A DNA stretch of 64,000 nt, taken from the NCBI GenBank assembly GCA_027625915.1, contig JANTQA010000063.1, forward strand, positions 992,001 through 1,056,000. The letters run 5' to 3'. Made by a program: the position numbers and the translations under genes. The notes beneath the pieces were generated by a model. That model had not been told where the DNA came from and made no database searches. It worked only from the letters and a program-made list of their open reading frames with translations. Source of the stretch: Anaeramoeba flamelloides. Its lineage: Eukaryota > Metamonada > Anaeramoebidae. Below are positions 21,297 through 32,700 of this stretch, piece by piece. Each line of letters opens with the position of its first letter. Position 1 is the stretch's first letter.

Positions 21297-24200
21297 TTAG
21301 TTAAAATGATTCTGTAAAAACATAGATTTCAAATCAATATCAACTTTTATAAAAGATCGATTTGGTTCAATAAATTTTATTTTTGTATTAACCAGATGTG
21401 AAAATAAAAAGTTTTTCGGGAGGTATAATGAAATTAAATTCATCAAAATTTCTTTGCCACCAAAATCAGTTTGTATCCTATTAAACAACTTGGGAAACAA
21501 AATCTTATTATTTTTAATTTTAATGATGCTGCTTAGGGTTTGTGTAGTTATTTCGTCCAGATAATTATTTAAATTATTGATTTTAAAAATTTTAAAATAA
21601 GATTGAAATTCTTGAAAAGAATGATTAAACAACATAAAATGGATTCTGGGATCTATTGACGATAAAGAGAATTTCACTCTTTTATCATTTGTTTTAAAAT
21701 AAGGACTGCCATAATTCTTTGAATGGGTGTTTGCTCGAAGAATTCCGTGATAAATATCTTTTAGGGAAAAGTAATAACCATCTATAAAATATTGAGACTT
21801 TTTGAGAAATCTTTTTTTACTATTGATTCCTCTCGGAATGCCATTAATAATCATTGAATGCAATGATAACAAATTAAATACATTTAGAAAAAAGCATAAC
21901 TTTTCATTAACTTTCATTTCATCCAATTTAACAAATTGCAGTTCTCTTGTCATTTTAACAAATCTTCTAAAAGGGATTGATTTGGAGATATTTTTTAAAT
22001 TGATTCTACATTTGCTGACAGAATAATGTGCTTGTAAAATGGATACTATTGTATTTAACAAATCCTCTGCTATTTGATATGTTGTCCATAATTTACCATT
22101 CACTTGGTATTCTTCATTTAAGGCCCTATTTTTATGATGCCCTTTGATTAATTTTAATTTTTTTTTTTTTTGGTTGAAAATAAAATTTGGATCTTTGTTT
22201 AAAGATTTAATTAATTTTTTATATAGGACTGATGCTTGAAAAGGTTTCCATGAATTGAATTTCATATGCTTGAGAACTGATTTTTGCGCTTTATTAAATA
22301 ACCAACTTGAATATTTTTTTTCTTTAAAATTCATGATTATTTCACTTCTCATGTCAGAAATAATATTGATTTCAAAGATCGAACTTGGAAGAATATATTT
22401 TTGATAAATTTTTTTTGCAAATTTTTTTAAATTCTATAATTAAAAATATTAAATTATTAGGATAATATAAAAAAAGGTATAAAGAATTAATTTTTGAAAT
22501 GTAAGAAAAATTTTTTGATGAGATAAATTAATTAAAGAATATTTAATTATAAAAAAATTTAAAATTATTATTTTACATAAAAATGATTTTGATATATTTA
22601 TGTGACATCATATTTTTACTATAAAATGAATGTATTTTTATGAAAAAATAATTAAACATAACGATCCCATTAGAAATAAATATTATTAAAAATTAAAAAA
22701 AAAATATCAAAGAAATTTTATAAAACAACACATCAAAATAATAAAAATCACATTTATAAAAAAGTTCAAAGATAGTATTCAGTAATTAAATTTAAATATA
22801 ATCACGTAAAATAACTATTTTTAATTTAAGTTACATTTCTATCCCCAAGTAATAAAAGATATTAGTAATTTCTTCTAAAAATCGTTTTTTATCAAAAAAA
22901 AAAAAAAATCTCAAAAAAAAAGAGAAATCTTGTACACACTTGTGATTATATTCACTTTTTTATAATAATTACAACATATTTGAAATCATTGGAAATCTGG
23001 TTTTATATCTGTGTATATATATAAAATCATAAAAGAAAAGCTTTTTGATTGTAAATCTTTATAATTTTATTTCTTTTGAATTGTTCCTTTTTTTTTTTTT
23101 TTTTTTTTAGAAAAGAGTGATAATAGTTTTAGACTGAATGGATCATAATATTCCTTTTTAAATATTTAAAACAATTTCTAAATAATAACTAGGTATTCAA
23201 AAAAACAAGAAGAATTAAAAAAAGGTCCCTTAAATAAGAAAATAAAAATAAAAAGTGAAAAAAAAAAAACAAAATTAAAACAATTTACTTTTTGTGAGCC
23301 TTGGAATTGCTTGAAAAGTTTAACCTCTTCAAAAAACATTATATTTTCTTGACAAAACTGCATGGATAAAAATTCTTTAAAATAATTGACTGCTTTAGGG
23401 ATCTGTAACAATTGGTCTAATGTTTGAAAAGATATTGTTGTAATTTTTTCATTCTCCAAATTTATTTTCACTTCCAAATCATTTTTTTTTAATGAATTTT
23501 TCTGGTAAGGAATAGGACTATTAGTTGGTTTTTTTGTACAAACTTTATTGTTGTCTTCGTCCAACAAAGCAAGGGTTTTTGAATTTGGTTGATTACTTGT
23601 GAAAGTAACAGAAAATTCGGGATTTGAAGATAATCGATTTTTATTTAAATTGGAATTATTTTGATTATTATGCTTTTGGTAATTCTGTGTACCTTTCTGA
23701 TTGTGATCTTGACAGTCATTTCCTAGATCACTCATTTTATTTTTGTCATTATTTTTCTTCTCTCTTCCTTTATCTATTTCCTTTTCTTCTACTTCTTCTT
23801 CTTTTTCTTCTTCTTTTTCTTTTTCTTTTTCTTTTTCTTTTTCTTTTTCTTCTTCTTTTTCTTTTTCTTTTTCTTTTTCTGGTTTTATTAGAATTTCTTC
23901 AATGTCAAATTCTGTGAAATCAGAACGGTAAAAAGTGTCCTCAGATGTGCTCTCTAAATAATTATTACTTAAATCTAATAATTCTCTCAATTCAATAATT
24001 TCTTTGATATACAACCTATTTTGTAATTCTAATTTCTTCACATTCTGGTTTAAATCCTTAAATCGTTTGTAAAAAGAGATTGATCTTGCACGGTTCGAGA
24101 TCATAGTATTTGTAATGTATTGTAATTTTTTGGTTTTTTTGTCAAGGATCTGATAGGTGTTCGATAAAGTTTGCAACATATTATTCTGAAAAAAGTTTAT

Positions 24201-25067
24201 TTCTTTTTTTTCTGTGTTTGGTGCTGACTTTATCTGTGAAACTTTGAATTGATTTTTCGTTTTCTGAAGGGTGTTAATTAAAATATTTGTTTTTTGAGTG
24301 AGATTTTTTAGCTCAATTTGTAATTTGGCTATTGTTTCTCTTCGATATTTGCCTTCTATTTCATTTTCTTTTTGATCAAGTAGATCTTTTTGTAATTGTT
24401 CAATTTTCTTTTCTTTGTGAATCAACATTTCGTCCCTTTCTCGATCCATTTTTATTAATTTGAGACTTGGGGGGTTTAGTTCTATTTTATTATTCTTAAA
24501 AGTAACTTTGATATTTGAGTAATTACCAATACTGTTTCTCTTCTTTTGTTTCCAAATAGGCGTAACTTTTAAAAGGTTTTGTTGACTTTTCGAATAAAAC
24601 ATTAGTTGTTTCTTTTGATCTTCTTTGCCCAAGGTGACTTTCTCCTTCTTTTCGTCGTGTCCATATATGCTGAGTAACATTTGAATTTTGCTAATATTCT
24701 CTTTTAATTGCTTGTGTTCATTATTGATTTCTTTGATTTTTTTTTTATATGTTGTGATTTGACTATCAATATTTAATGGGATTTGGATTCGAAAGATCGA
24801 TTGCCTTTTCCACTTTAGTATTTGGAGTTCGTTTTGTAATTCCTTTATATGTGGGTCTGATAAGAACTCTTCATGATCTTTTTTTTTTTTATTCAAACTT
24901 TGGCTTTTTTTTTTTTTGATTTTGGGGAATTTTAGAAAAATAAATGAAAATTTCTTTTTCACCTTCGTTTTCTTTTTTTTTAGTTTTCGTTCCAATTGTT
25001 TTGAATTGTTGAGAATTTTGGCAGAGCTAATCAAACTTTGCGATCTCTTTCTCTGTTCATATAACAT
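21297..25067 (-). CDS. Coiled-coil, RGS and DUF547 fusion protein, 2 exons
   Basis: Exons 25067-23289 and 22433-21297 (2,916 nt, 971 aa), with a phase 0 intron cut inside the RGS domain. Residues 1-400 are very basic, then coiled coil with several long heptad runs. About 400-440 is a KEKEKEEEK tract, then an N/K/S-rich linker. The RGS domain (about 540-668) starts TISFQTLDQLLQIPKAVNYF, FFEEVKLFK in exon 1 and continues AKKIYQKYILPSS, LFNKAQKSVLKHMK, FQASVLYKKL in exon 2. RGS domains speed GTP hydrolysis on G-alpha. DUF547 follows (about 760-890): NEKLCFFLNVFNLLSLHSMI, YYFSLKDIYHGILR, DPRIHFMLFN. DUF547 is found in plant MIP1-type and DEP-DUF547 proteins; its role is poorly known. The normal ...ALxCGA... 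continuation after DPRIHF is replaced, so this copy may be divergent. A signalling scaffold at the membrane is inference. Confidence 0.88.
22434..23288 (-). other. Intron in the RGS domain
   Basis: 855 nt from CAAAAA|GTAAAT to AATTATAG|AATTTA. It is A/T-rich with a poly-T near 23090-23110 and no defined element. Without splicing the RGS domain ends after helix 4-like text and runs into FNFVFFFSLFIFIF. Confidence 0.85.
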
Positions 25068-27064
25068 AAACGGGTTGATCTTTATTTTTGATTTCCAAAA
25101 ATGAATTGGATTAACGAAAAAAAATTAATCTTCCTTTAGCGATTTTTACAGAAAAATTATTAACTTTTTGGAAGTGTATTGTTTTTGTAATGAGAATTTC
25201 GTTTTGTTTTTCTCAAAACATTCTTGATCTCGACAAAAAAAAGTTCACTTTCAGCAAGATTTCAAAAAAATCGAATTTTTATTTTTGAGAGATAAGCCTT
25301 TTTATTTATTTTGCCATTCATTTGGAAAACTTTATTACTTCTCCTCAAGTTGTTATTGTGCAGGTTTACCTCAGAAAATAACTTTTTAATAATTGATAAG
25401 TTTTTAAAGTTGAGAATAAAAATATTAAAGTTGAGACAGGAATATTTTAACAAAGGCACTGAAAGAATAAACGTCTTATTGAAATTTTCCGATAAAATAC
25501 AAATATTATAAAATTGAAAAAAAAAATTCTAATTCTTGAAATTTTTTGAAAAAGTTAAAAGAAAAAGATTGATCAACTGATGAGTTAATGATTCTTTTGA
25601 CATTGTTTATGATTTTCATTGTTGATTTTTAATCGGTTTGTACTTGAATTTTTTTAAATTGACGATATAGATCTTGAATGATAAGTTGATTTACAAAAGA
25701 TTGTCAACCGAAATTTTCTTGAACTGACAAAATTAAACTAATAAAGGAGATTTCAATTGTTATGATAATTTTGAAAACATTTTCACGCTTTTTCGAAATG
25801 GTTATTACCAAATTCTTCTATTTTATTGACTATTTGGTGTTGTTTAAATTATTAATATCTGTTAGAAAAGAATTTATGGAAAATTCGATTTTTTGATTTT
25901 TTTTTTGAATTTTGAAGCAAATACCATCCTCAAAATTCTACCAATTCTTATCCAATATTTGATGATCTCCAATTCAATTTTGATCAGTTAATGGTTGATC
26001 AAGAATTATTCCCTTTTTTTGAAAAGAAAATTTTTAGATTGAATATTAATTGTGATCATTCTTCACAAAAAATTGAGAAAGAATTCTTGCTGTGATACCT
26101 TTTATACAAAAAATAAAATCCAACAGCTTTCATAATGTTTTTAAGACTCTTTGAAATTGATCTATTGATCGAATTATTTCATCTAGAAAAAGTTTGTCAG
26201 AAAAACTCTAATAAATCTTTTTTTTTTAATTATCTTTCATTTTTTTCTCATGAGAGCTTTTTGACAAGATTTTTTTCAATAATAACTGAAAGTTGAGTTG
26301 GGTAAACCAAGAATATATAAAAAGGGAATTTTTAATTTTCTTTTAATTAACTTTGGAAGTTTTTAACTTTAATTTTCTTTGATTGAAAAGTTGAAATTAG
26401 CCAATAAATGAACAGGTAAACCATTTGGTATTTCTTCATTAAATTAAAAAGTTTCAACTGTCAAGAATTTTGTAAACCAATTATTTTTATTCTTTTTTAT
26501 TTCAGAATTAGATCTTAAAAATTCTGAGAAAAAAATGTCAAAATTTCGAAAATTTTAGTTAAATATTTTGCCAAATTTGATGAAAGTCTTAGACTTTGTC
26601 AAATTATAGACACAAATGTTAAATCATTAAAAATTTGGAAAACTTTGTAAAGTCCATGTCTAAAAGAAGATCTTTTTACTGGTTCTTGTCTGAATTTTGT
26701 TTCATTCGATTCTAGTTTTGGAGTCGAGGAAAATCTTTGTTTCTTTCACTATTATTAAACCTTAATATTTCATCAAAACAGATTAACCTTTTTTAATAAT
26801 TGAAAATAAAAAATATTTCGAAAAATTCAAGTTATTAATTTTAGTTGTGAAGAAATCTAGTAAAATTTACTTTCAACTTTCTAAAATATTACAAATGAAA
26901 CTCTACATTTTATATTATGAGAGAACTGGAAGACAATGTATTAAATCTAAAAAATGGTTTAAAAGAATGACTGTTGAAGGAAAGTCAAAAAAATAAAATT
27001 TTCACAATTTTTGATTATTGGTAAAAAACATTTATTGATCTCATACTATTGTGAATATTTTTAA

Positions 27065-27237
27065 CGGACTAGTCTCTATTATTTTTTTTTTTTTGACCAA
27101 TTTCTAAATATGGGTTCCTTAACAAGAAATATTGTTAATATTGAAACCAGACAGGTTCTTTCAAATCTAAGTAATTGAAAAAAAATTTACTCAATCTTTA
27201 TTACATTTAGCTAAAAAAATTTAATAGAGATTAGTCC
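27065..27237. mobile_element. Family E MITE, copy 2
   Basis: A 173 bp element flanked by TTAA (27061-27064, 27238-27241). Left end CGGACTAGTCTCTATTATTT, right end AAATTTAATAGAGATTAGTCC. Its left subterminal part matches the reverse complement of the right end of E1 and vice versa, so it is an internally deleted, inverted relative. Confidence 0.82.
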
Positions 27238-27596
27238 TTAACAAAAAAAGGTAAATTACAAAATAAGTTTTTTACTTCTTATGTTAGAGACTTTTCCTAT
27301 TAATTTCGAGTACATAAGACCCTTTTCTCAAATCAAGAATCTTTTAATATGAAGTCGTAAGTAAATTTTATCAGAGGATTATGATTTTCAAAATTTTTCA
27401 AAGCATATTTTGATTTTGTTATGTGAAAATCTTTTGTTATAATTACAAAAATTTGGATCAATTTCAAAAATTAACTCCCACGATAAGAAGTAATTTATTT
27501 TCTTCCTTCAACTTAAAATAAAGAAAAAGGCTATTTTTTCAACAAATACTAATATTGTTAAATCTTTAAATACTACATAAAAATTCATTTTTTGTT

Positions 27597-27740
27597 ATTT
27601 TTTATAAAGCTGAAGTGTAAATTACATTCTAAATGTTTTTCCACTGAATGTAATTTCATAAATTCAAGCGTAAAATCAGAGATTTCGTTATTATTAATAA
27701 ATGAAGATAATTTCAAACTTTTTTAATTTAAAATGAATCC
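27597..27740 (-). mobile_element. LINE 3' tail, copy 3
   Basis: On the minus strand the text TTTGAAATTATCTTCATTTA, TGATTTTACGCTTGAATTTA and GTAATTTACACTTC follows the end of the 13804-14235 LINE in order, covering the last codons and the 3' UTR. Strongly truncated and diverged. Confidence 0.65.
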
Positions 27741-28129
27741 ATGTGTTTTTTCGTTTAATTAATTGTAAAAAATTAATCAATCTTTTTCATAGGAAGGATA
27801 TACCTCAATAAATAATTATCAATATTTTACATTATTTTTTGTTGTTTATATTTTAAACATAGGTGACAAAATTTTATTTGAATTTTTATTTAGATAGTAA
27901 TAATATCTAATAAGTAATTAGTAAATTTCCTGAATTTTAAATTATTTAAACGGAAATATAACTTACATATCTTAGAGTGTAAAATAAATTTTTTAATTTT
28001 TTTATTAGTATGAAATAGTTTTGTATTTTCCATGTATTGTAAAAAAAGTTAATTTTTGACATAAAAATGAGTCACTTATAGTTGATTTATTCTATATTCA
28101 AATACAAATAGTAACACAAAAAAAAAATT

Positions 28130-28343
28130 GTGAAATTTCATTTCTTTTGGTTAAACAATAAGTAAATAATAATAAAAAAAATCACAGGATTTGGTTCAAT
28201 GAATTAAATAAAAAAATAAATCAATAAAAGAATTCGGAATGAGAATAAAATTAAATATCTAAAAAGAAGTCAAAGGATCTCAATTATTAAAAAAAGTTTC
28301 AAAAAAATTTCAATTTCAAAAAAACTTAATATCAAAAAAAAGA
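28130..28343 (+). repeat. Duplicated A-rich unit, copy 1 (interrupted)
   Basis: This unit, with its continuation at 29140-29200, is repeated at 29280-29530. Shared text includes ATCTCAATTATTAAAAAAAG and TTCAATGAATTAAAT. Element H separates the two halves here. Confidence 0.7.
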
Positions 28344-28348
28344 ATCTA

Positions 28349-29126
28349 TCAAATATTCCCGAAAATACCCAAATTCAAAAATACCCGAAAATTTTTTAAA
28401 CACGAAAAAACACTTTTTTGAACAACATCTAAGAAACACTAGTGCCGTTATATTCAGTTTAAAGGTAAATTTGGAATTTTATTTTAGAATAATTTTTTTT
28501 CTCTGAAAATATTAAAATTCTAAAAAAAAAATTTGAGGGAATGATATTCAACCCATTTTGTGTGAAAGGTTTTGATATATTGGATGATAAATATTAATGA
28601 TCATTTCAAAATGATATTAACTAAATGAGAGAAAATGTACTTGCAAAGAAAATTTCTTATTCTGTATTATTACCTATAATTTTATAATCTTAAATACAAT
28701 CCTAAAATAACCGAGTAATGTATAATCGTAAAATACGTACACATACCCTACACAAGGTGACCCAAGCCAAACTTTATTTAACTTACCATTCCATAAAAGG
28801 AACTGGCTCAACCAAAACATACCAACATAGACCATACCAAACCTAACACAGCCCATACCAATACCCTGACATACCCATGCCTATACTTTTACCCTAATAC
28901 TTACCAACAATTACTCAAATATACTTAAAAAGTATCAAAACCTCTTGAGAGTAGTTTAAAGTAGAAAATTCAAAAAAAAATATTTTTTCTGAAAGTAAAA
29001 TTGTTATTATATCATTAAACTGAGTATATTGGAATCGGGTTTCTTGGAAGTTGTCGATAACGTGTTTTTATGTTGTTAAAAAATTTTCGGGTATTTTCGA
29101 TTTTCGGTTATTTTCGGGAATATTTC
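28349..29126. mobile_element. Foldback element H
   Basis: About 778 bp with inverted ends of about 65 bp: CAAATATTCCCGAAAATACC at the left, GGTTATTTTCGGGAATATTT at the right, each followed by a second ATACCCGAAAATTTTTTAA block. The interior (28690-28930) is a strand-biased segment rich in ACC/ATACC on the plus strand. The uninterrupted duplicate at 29280-29530 supplies an empty-site comparison. Confidence 0.78.
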
Positions 29127-29279
29127 AAACACCCCAAAAAAAATTCAAAAAATGACATTGATAAAATTCTAAATAACTAAAAAAGTAATAATTATTGTAT
29201 CTGAATGGATAAAAATTCAAAAGATTACAAATATAAAAATCAACAAACACAACGTAAAAAAAAAAAAAATAACCTAATT

Positions 29280-29530
29280 TCAAACAATTAAAATGACAAA
29301 AAAAAAAATCGGATTTCGATTCAATGAATTAAATTAAAAAACAAATCAATATAAGAATCTGAAATTAAAAAAATCTAAATAACCAAAAAGAATTCAAAGA
29401 ATCTCAATTATTAAAAAAAGTTTCAAAAAAATTCTCAATTTCAAAAAAACTTAATATCAAAAAAAATTCAAAGAATGCCATTGAAAAAATTCTAAATAAC
29501 TAAAAAAGTAATAATCAGAGGATCCAAGGT
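29280..29530 (+). repeat. Duplicated A-rich unit, copy 2 (uninterrupted)
   Basis: Tandem partner of 28130-28343 plus 29140-29200. Both contain AAATTCTAAATAACTAAAAA after the AATATCAAAAAAAA block; in this copy the blocks are contiguous. Confidence 0.7.
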
Positions 29531-29744
29531 ATAAAAAAATAGAAAACCTAAAAAAAAAAATTCAAAATTTCAAAAAAACTTAATACAAATAAAAAAAACA
29601 ATAAACAAAATAGAAAAAAAAAAATAAATAAAAAAAATCTAGGGAGTGTTTATTAATTATCTATCATAAAAAAACTAAAAGTGAAAATTAAAATCAATAT
29701 GAACAATTGAATTAACTTTGTAAAAGCAAATATAATTTAAATAA

Positions 29745-32700
29745 TTATTTATTTTTTTTCTCTTCTTTTATTTCGGTTGTTTTTTTGGTATCATTTGATT
29801 CATTAGCATTGTTTGTTTTTGTGATTATCTTTTCTTCCTTTTTAATAGTATTTTGTGAGTTTTGATTCTTTTCTTTAGAGAATTTTTCACGTTCTGCTTC
29901 CACTTGACCATATTCATTTACTCTATTAGCATCGACTCTATATTTCCATCTTTGATAAAGATAAATTACAAAAACAACATCATCACGCAAAGTTGCAATT
30001 CTGTGAAGGGTTGGCATTTTAATAACCCAGGCAAATAAATCGTCAATAAATGTGGTGATTGTTTTATAGGTCATTGTCTATTCATTAAATTAACATTAAA
30101 CGATAAAATAATTCAATTAATAATGCGAATTTGGAAGAAATAAAAATAAAAAAGAAGAATAAAATGGTGAAATTCTATAATTTAATTTTTTTATTAAAAA
30201 AATGAGACTTTGTCATTCTTTTTGGTTACTTTTCACTCATTTGGATTTTTTTTTTTTTTAACTAAACCCCAATTCAAAATTTTTAACACATCAAAATTCG
30301 ATTTGTGAAAAAAAAAACTTATTTAATCAATTCAAGAAGATTTACCAAATTATACCCATTCACTAATTGAAAAGTTAACACTTTTTTATAAATTACAATA
30401 CTCACAAAACAATAAATAAATAATTATCAATACAAATAAATCATAAGTGTGTTAAAAATTTTGGAGAGAGCATAACAAAAAAAATACATTGGTAAATTTG
30501 TTGAAATTCTATTAGGAATATTGATCGATCAAAGGTTAGATACTACCAACTAATTTTATTTGAGTTCTTCTATTTGGAACAACTTGACTTTAACCTAATA
30601 TCAATTGTTCAAAAAAATTTGGATCGAACAAAACAAATTACGTAATTCAAACAATGAAATGAAAACAAAAAAACTAAAAGATGAAAAAATGATTTTCATA
30701 TTTTACAAAAATCAAAATTATCTCCAATTTCAATGAAATTGTATTATTGTGATTGCTTGGACCGTTTTAGCTGTGTGGAAAATTTTGAATTTTAGTTTAT
30801 TTAAAAGAGTTTTCTAAAATTTTGCAATTATTTATGAAATTAACTTTGCCAACTCAGGAAAATTAGAATTATTTTTTATTTTTCTTTCCAAAAAAATCTA
30901 ATATAACACAAGGTATATCCAAAAAAAGTGGGAATTTTTTTTTTTACATTTCATATGATATTCTCTCTTTTTAAGTAGTTTTTTTACGTAAATTGGGAAT
31001 ACCAAATGTAGAAGGATATTAATACTTTGCTGAATCAATAATTATTGGATATTTTTTCAAATCTGTTAATCAGAATATTTCCAAATAATTTAAAAAAAGT
31101 CACAGTTTTTATGTGCAGCAGTGGATAATATAAAAACTTATGGAAAACTTTTAAAAAAATTTCAAAATAAAAATTTTGGAATTTTGGAAGTGTCATCAAG
31201 TGCCATAGAGTGCCGTCAAGTGCCTAGGTTTACCAGAATTCAAAAGAATAAAGCAAAATTCATAGATTCTAATCAATTCTTTTAAATTCTGGAAAAGCTA
31301 ATGGTGGTTTTCTTGAGATTTTCTGTTTTATTTGTTAAGTGTTCTAGGTTTTTTTGAGGTTTTCTATTTTATTTGTGAAGTGTTCTATTGATTTTCTAAA
31401 TAAATAAAAAACTCAAAAAAATCTAACGAAAATTTATTGATTTCCAAATAAATAGAAAACTCAAAAAAACCTAAGGAAAATCTAAAGATTTTCAGAATAA
31501 ACATAAAACTCAAGAAAGCCGAACGAAAGTGCCCAAGAGGTTGTTGTTAATTTAAGAAACAAACTGAAAATTAAATAAATTTTCTGTTTATTTCTTAAAT
31601 TAAAAAAAAACCTAACGACAAATAAAAGCAATTAAAAACTCCTTATCAAAATAATAATAAAAAAAAAAGAGAGAGAGAGAGAGAGAGAGTACTTTTTTTT
31701 TAATGAGATTGTTAGTATAAAACTATTTGTAAGTTTTCTATTTAATAAAGTGGGGATCAACATTTCAATGTGTGACAGAGGTTGTGGTGAAAAGAAAAGC
31801 TCTTTTTTTAAAAATTTTGAAACCTCACTTTTTTAAAACATTATTTTTTGAAATAGTTTTAATTCTCAAAAAGTTCTCACTTTCTTAAAAATAGAAAACC
31901 TTAAAAAAGTTTTTATTCGGACGATCTCATAATCAAAAAAAAAAATAAACTCACTTTTTTAAAATAGCTATATGATCAATAAATCTATTTATTATTTACC
32001 CAAAAGAATTAATTCAAAAAAGAAAAAGAAATCTCTATTATTCAATAAAATCAATAACGTTTATGGTGGAAAGGTGAAAATATAGTAATAAACAAAGTAA
32101 ATTTTTTTTATAATGTAGAAATAAAATCGATTTAATAATTATCTTTTTGATAAAAAAAATGGAAAAAAAAATATGATCTCAAGAAATAGGATTTCATTTA
32201 AATCTTTTTTTAAAGGTTGTTAATTTTTTAACACCTTTAAAATAAAAAATAAATTTGGCTGTTTTAAAAAAAGTGAGGTCTAAAAGTTTTAAAAAGTGCT
32301 ACTCGGACTGATTAAAAAAGTGATTCAAACAGTTTGAGCAAGACTTTTGAAAAACTTTTAGAAATCGCCTTTTTTAATCATTTTGCACTCACTTTTTTAA
32401 AATAGCCATAAATTAAATAATATTACAAATAACATATTTTAAGATTTAGCCCTGCACTAGTATGAAAAAATAAAATTGAAAAAAAAAAAGTTAGACAAAA
32501 GTACTCCCTTCCTTAAATTTTCAACTTGAATAATAAAGTTTATTCACAATGTAATCAAAATTCCAGAACTTTAAATTTATGGGACTATTGTATTTATTGT
32601 TGTTAGTATAACCAACTTTTTTAAAAGTATCTAGTCTAGAAAAAAAGGCATTTTTCGGGTAAAAAACTACAAATAAACGGAAGAATGAATTATAGATTAA

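Larger units (their letters stand above)
25068..29744. other. Intergenic region with E2, a LINE tail and element H
   Basis: 4.7 kb between the CLPTM1 stop and the RGS-DUF547 start. It holds E2 (27065-27237), a LINE tail (27597-27740), foldback element H (28349-29126) and a duplicated A-rich unit around it. A weak coding-like stretch FDESLRLCQIIDTNVKSLKI lies near 26580-26660 (+) and soon hits stops. The rest shows nothing recognisable. Confidence 0.55.

Noticed and set aside
28674-28856. Minus-strand frame of 60 codons rich in G, V and Y
   Set aside because: It lies in the ACC/ATACC-biased interior of foldback element H and is a composition artefact.
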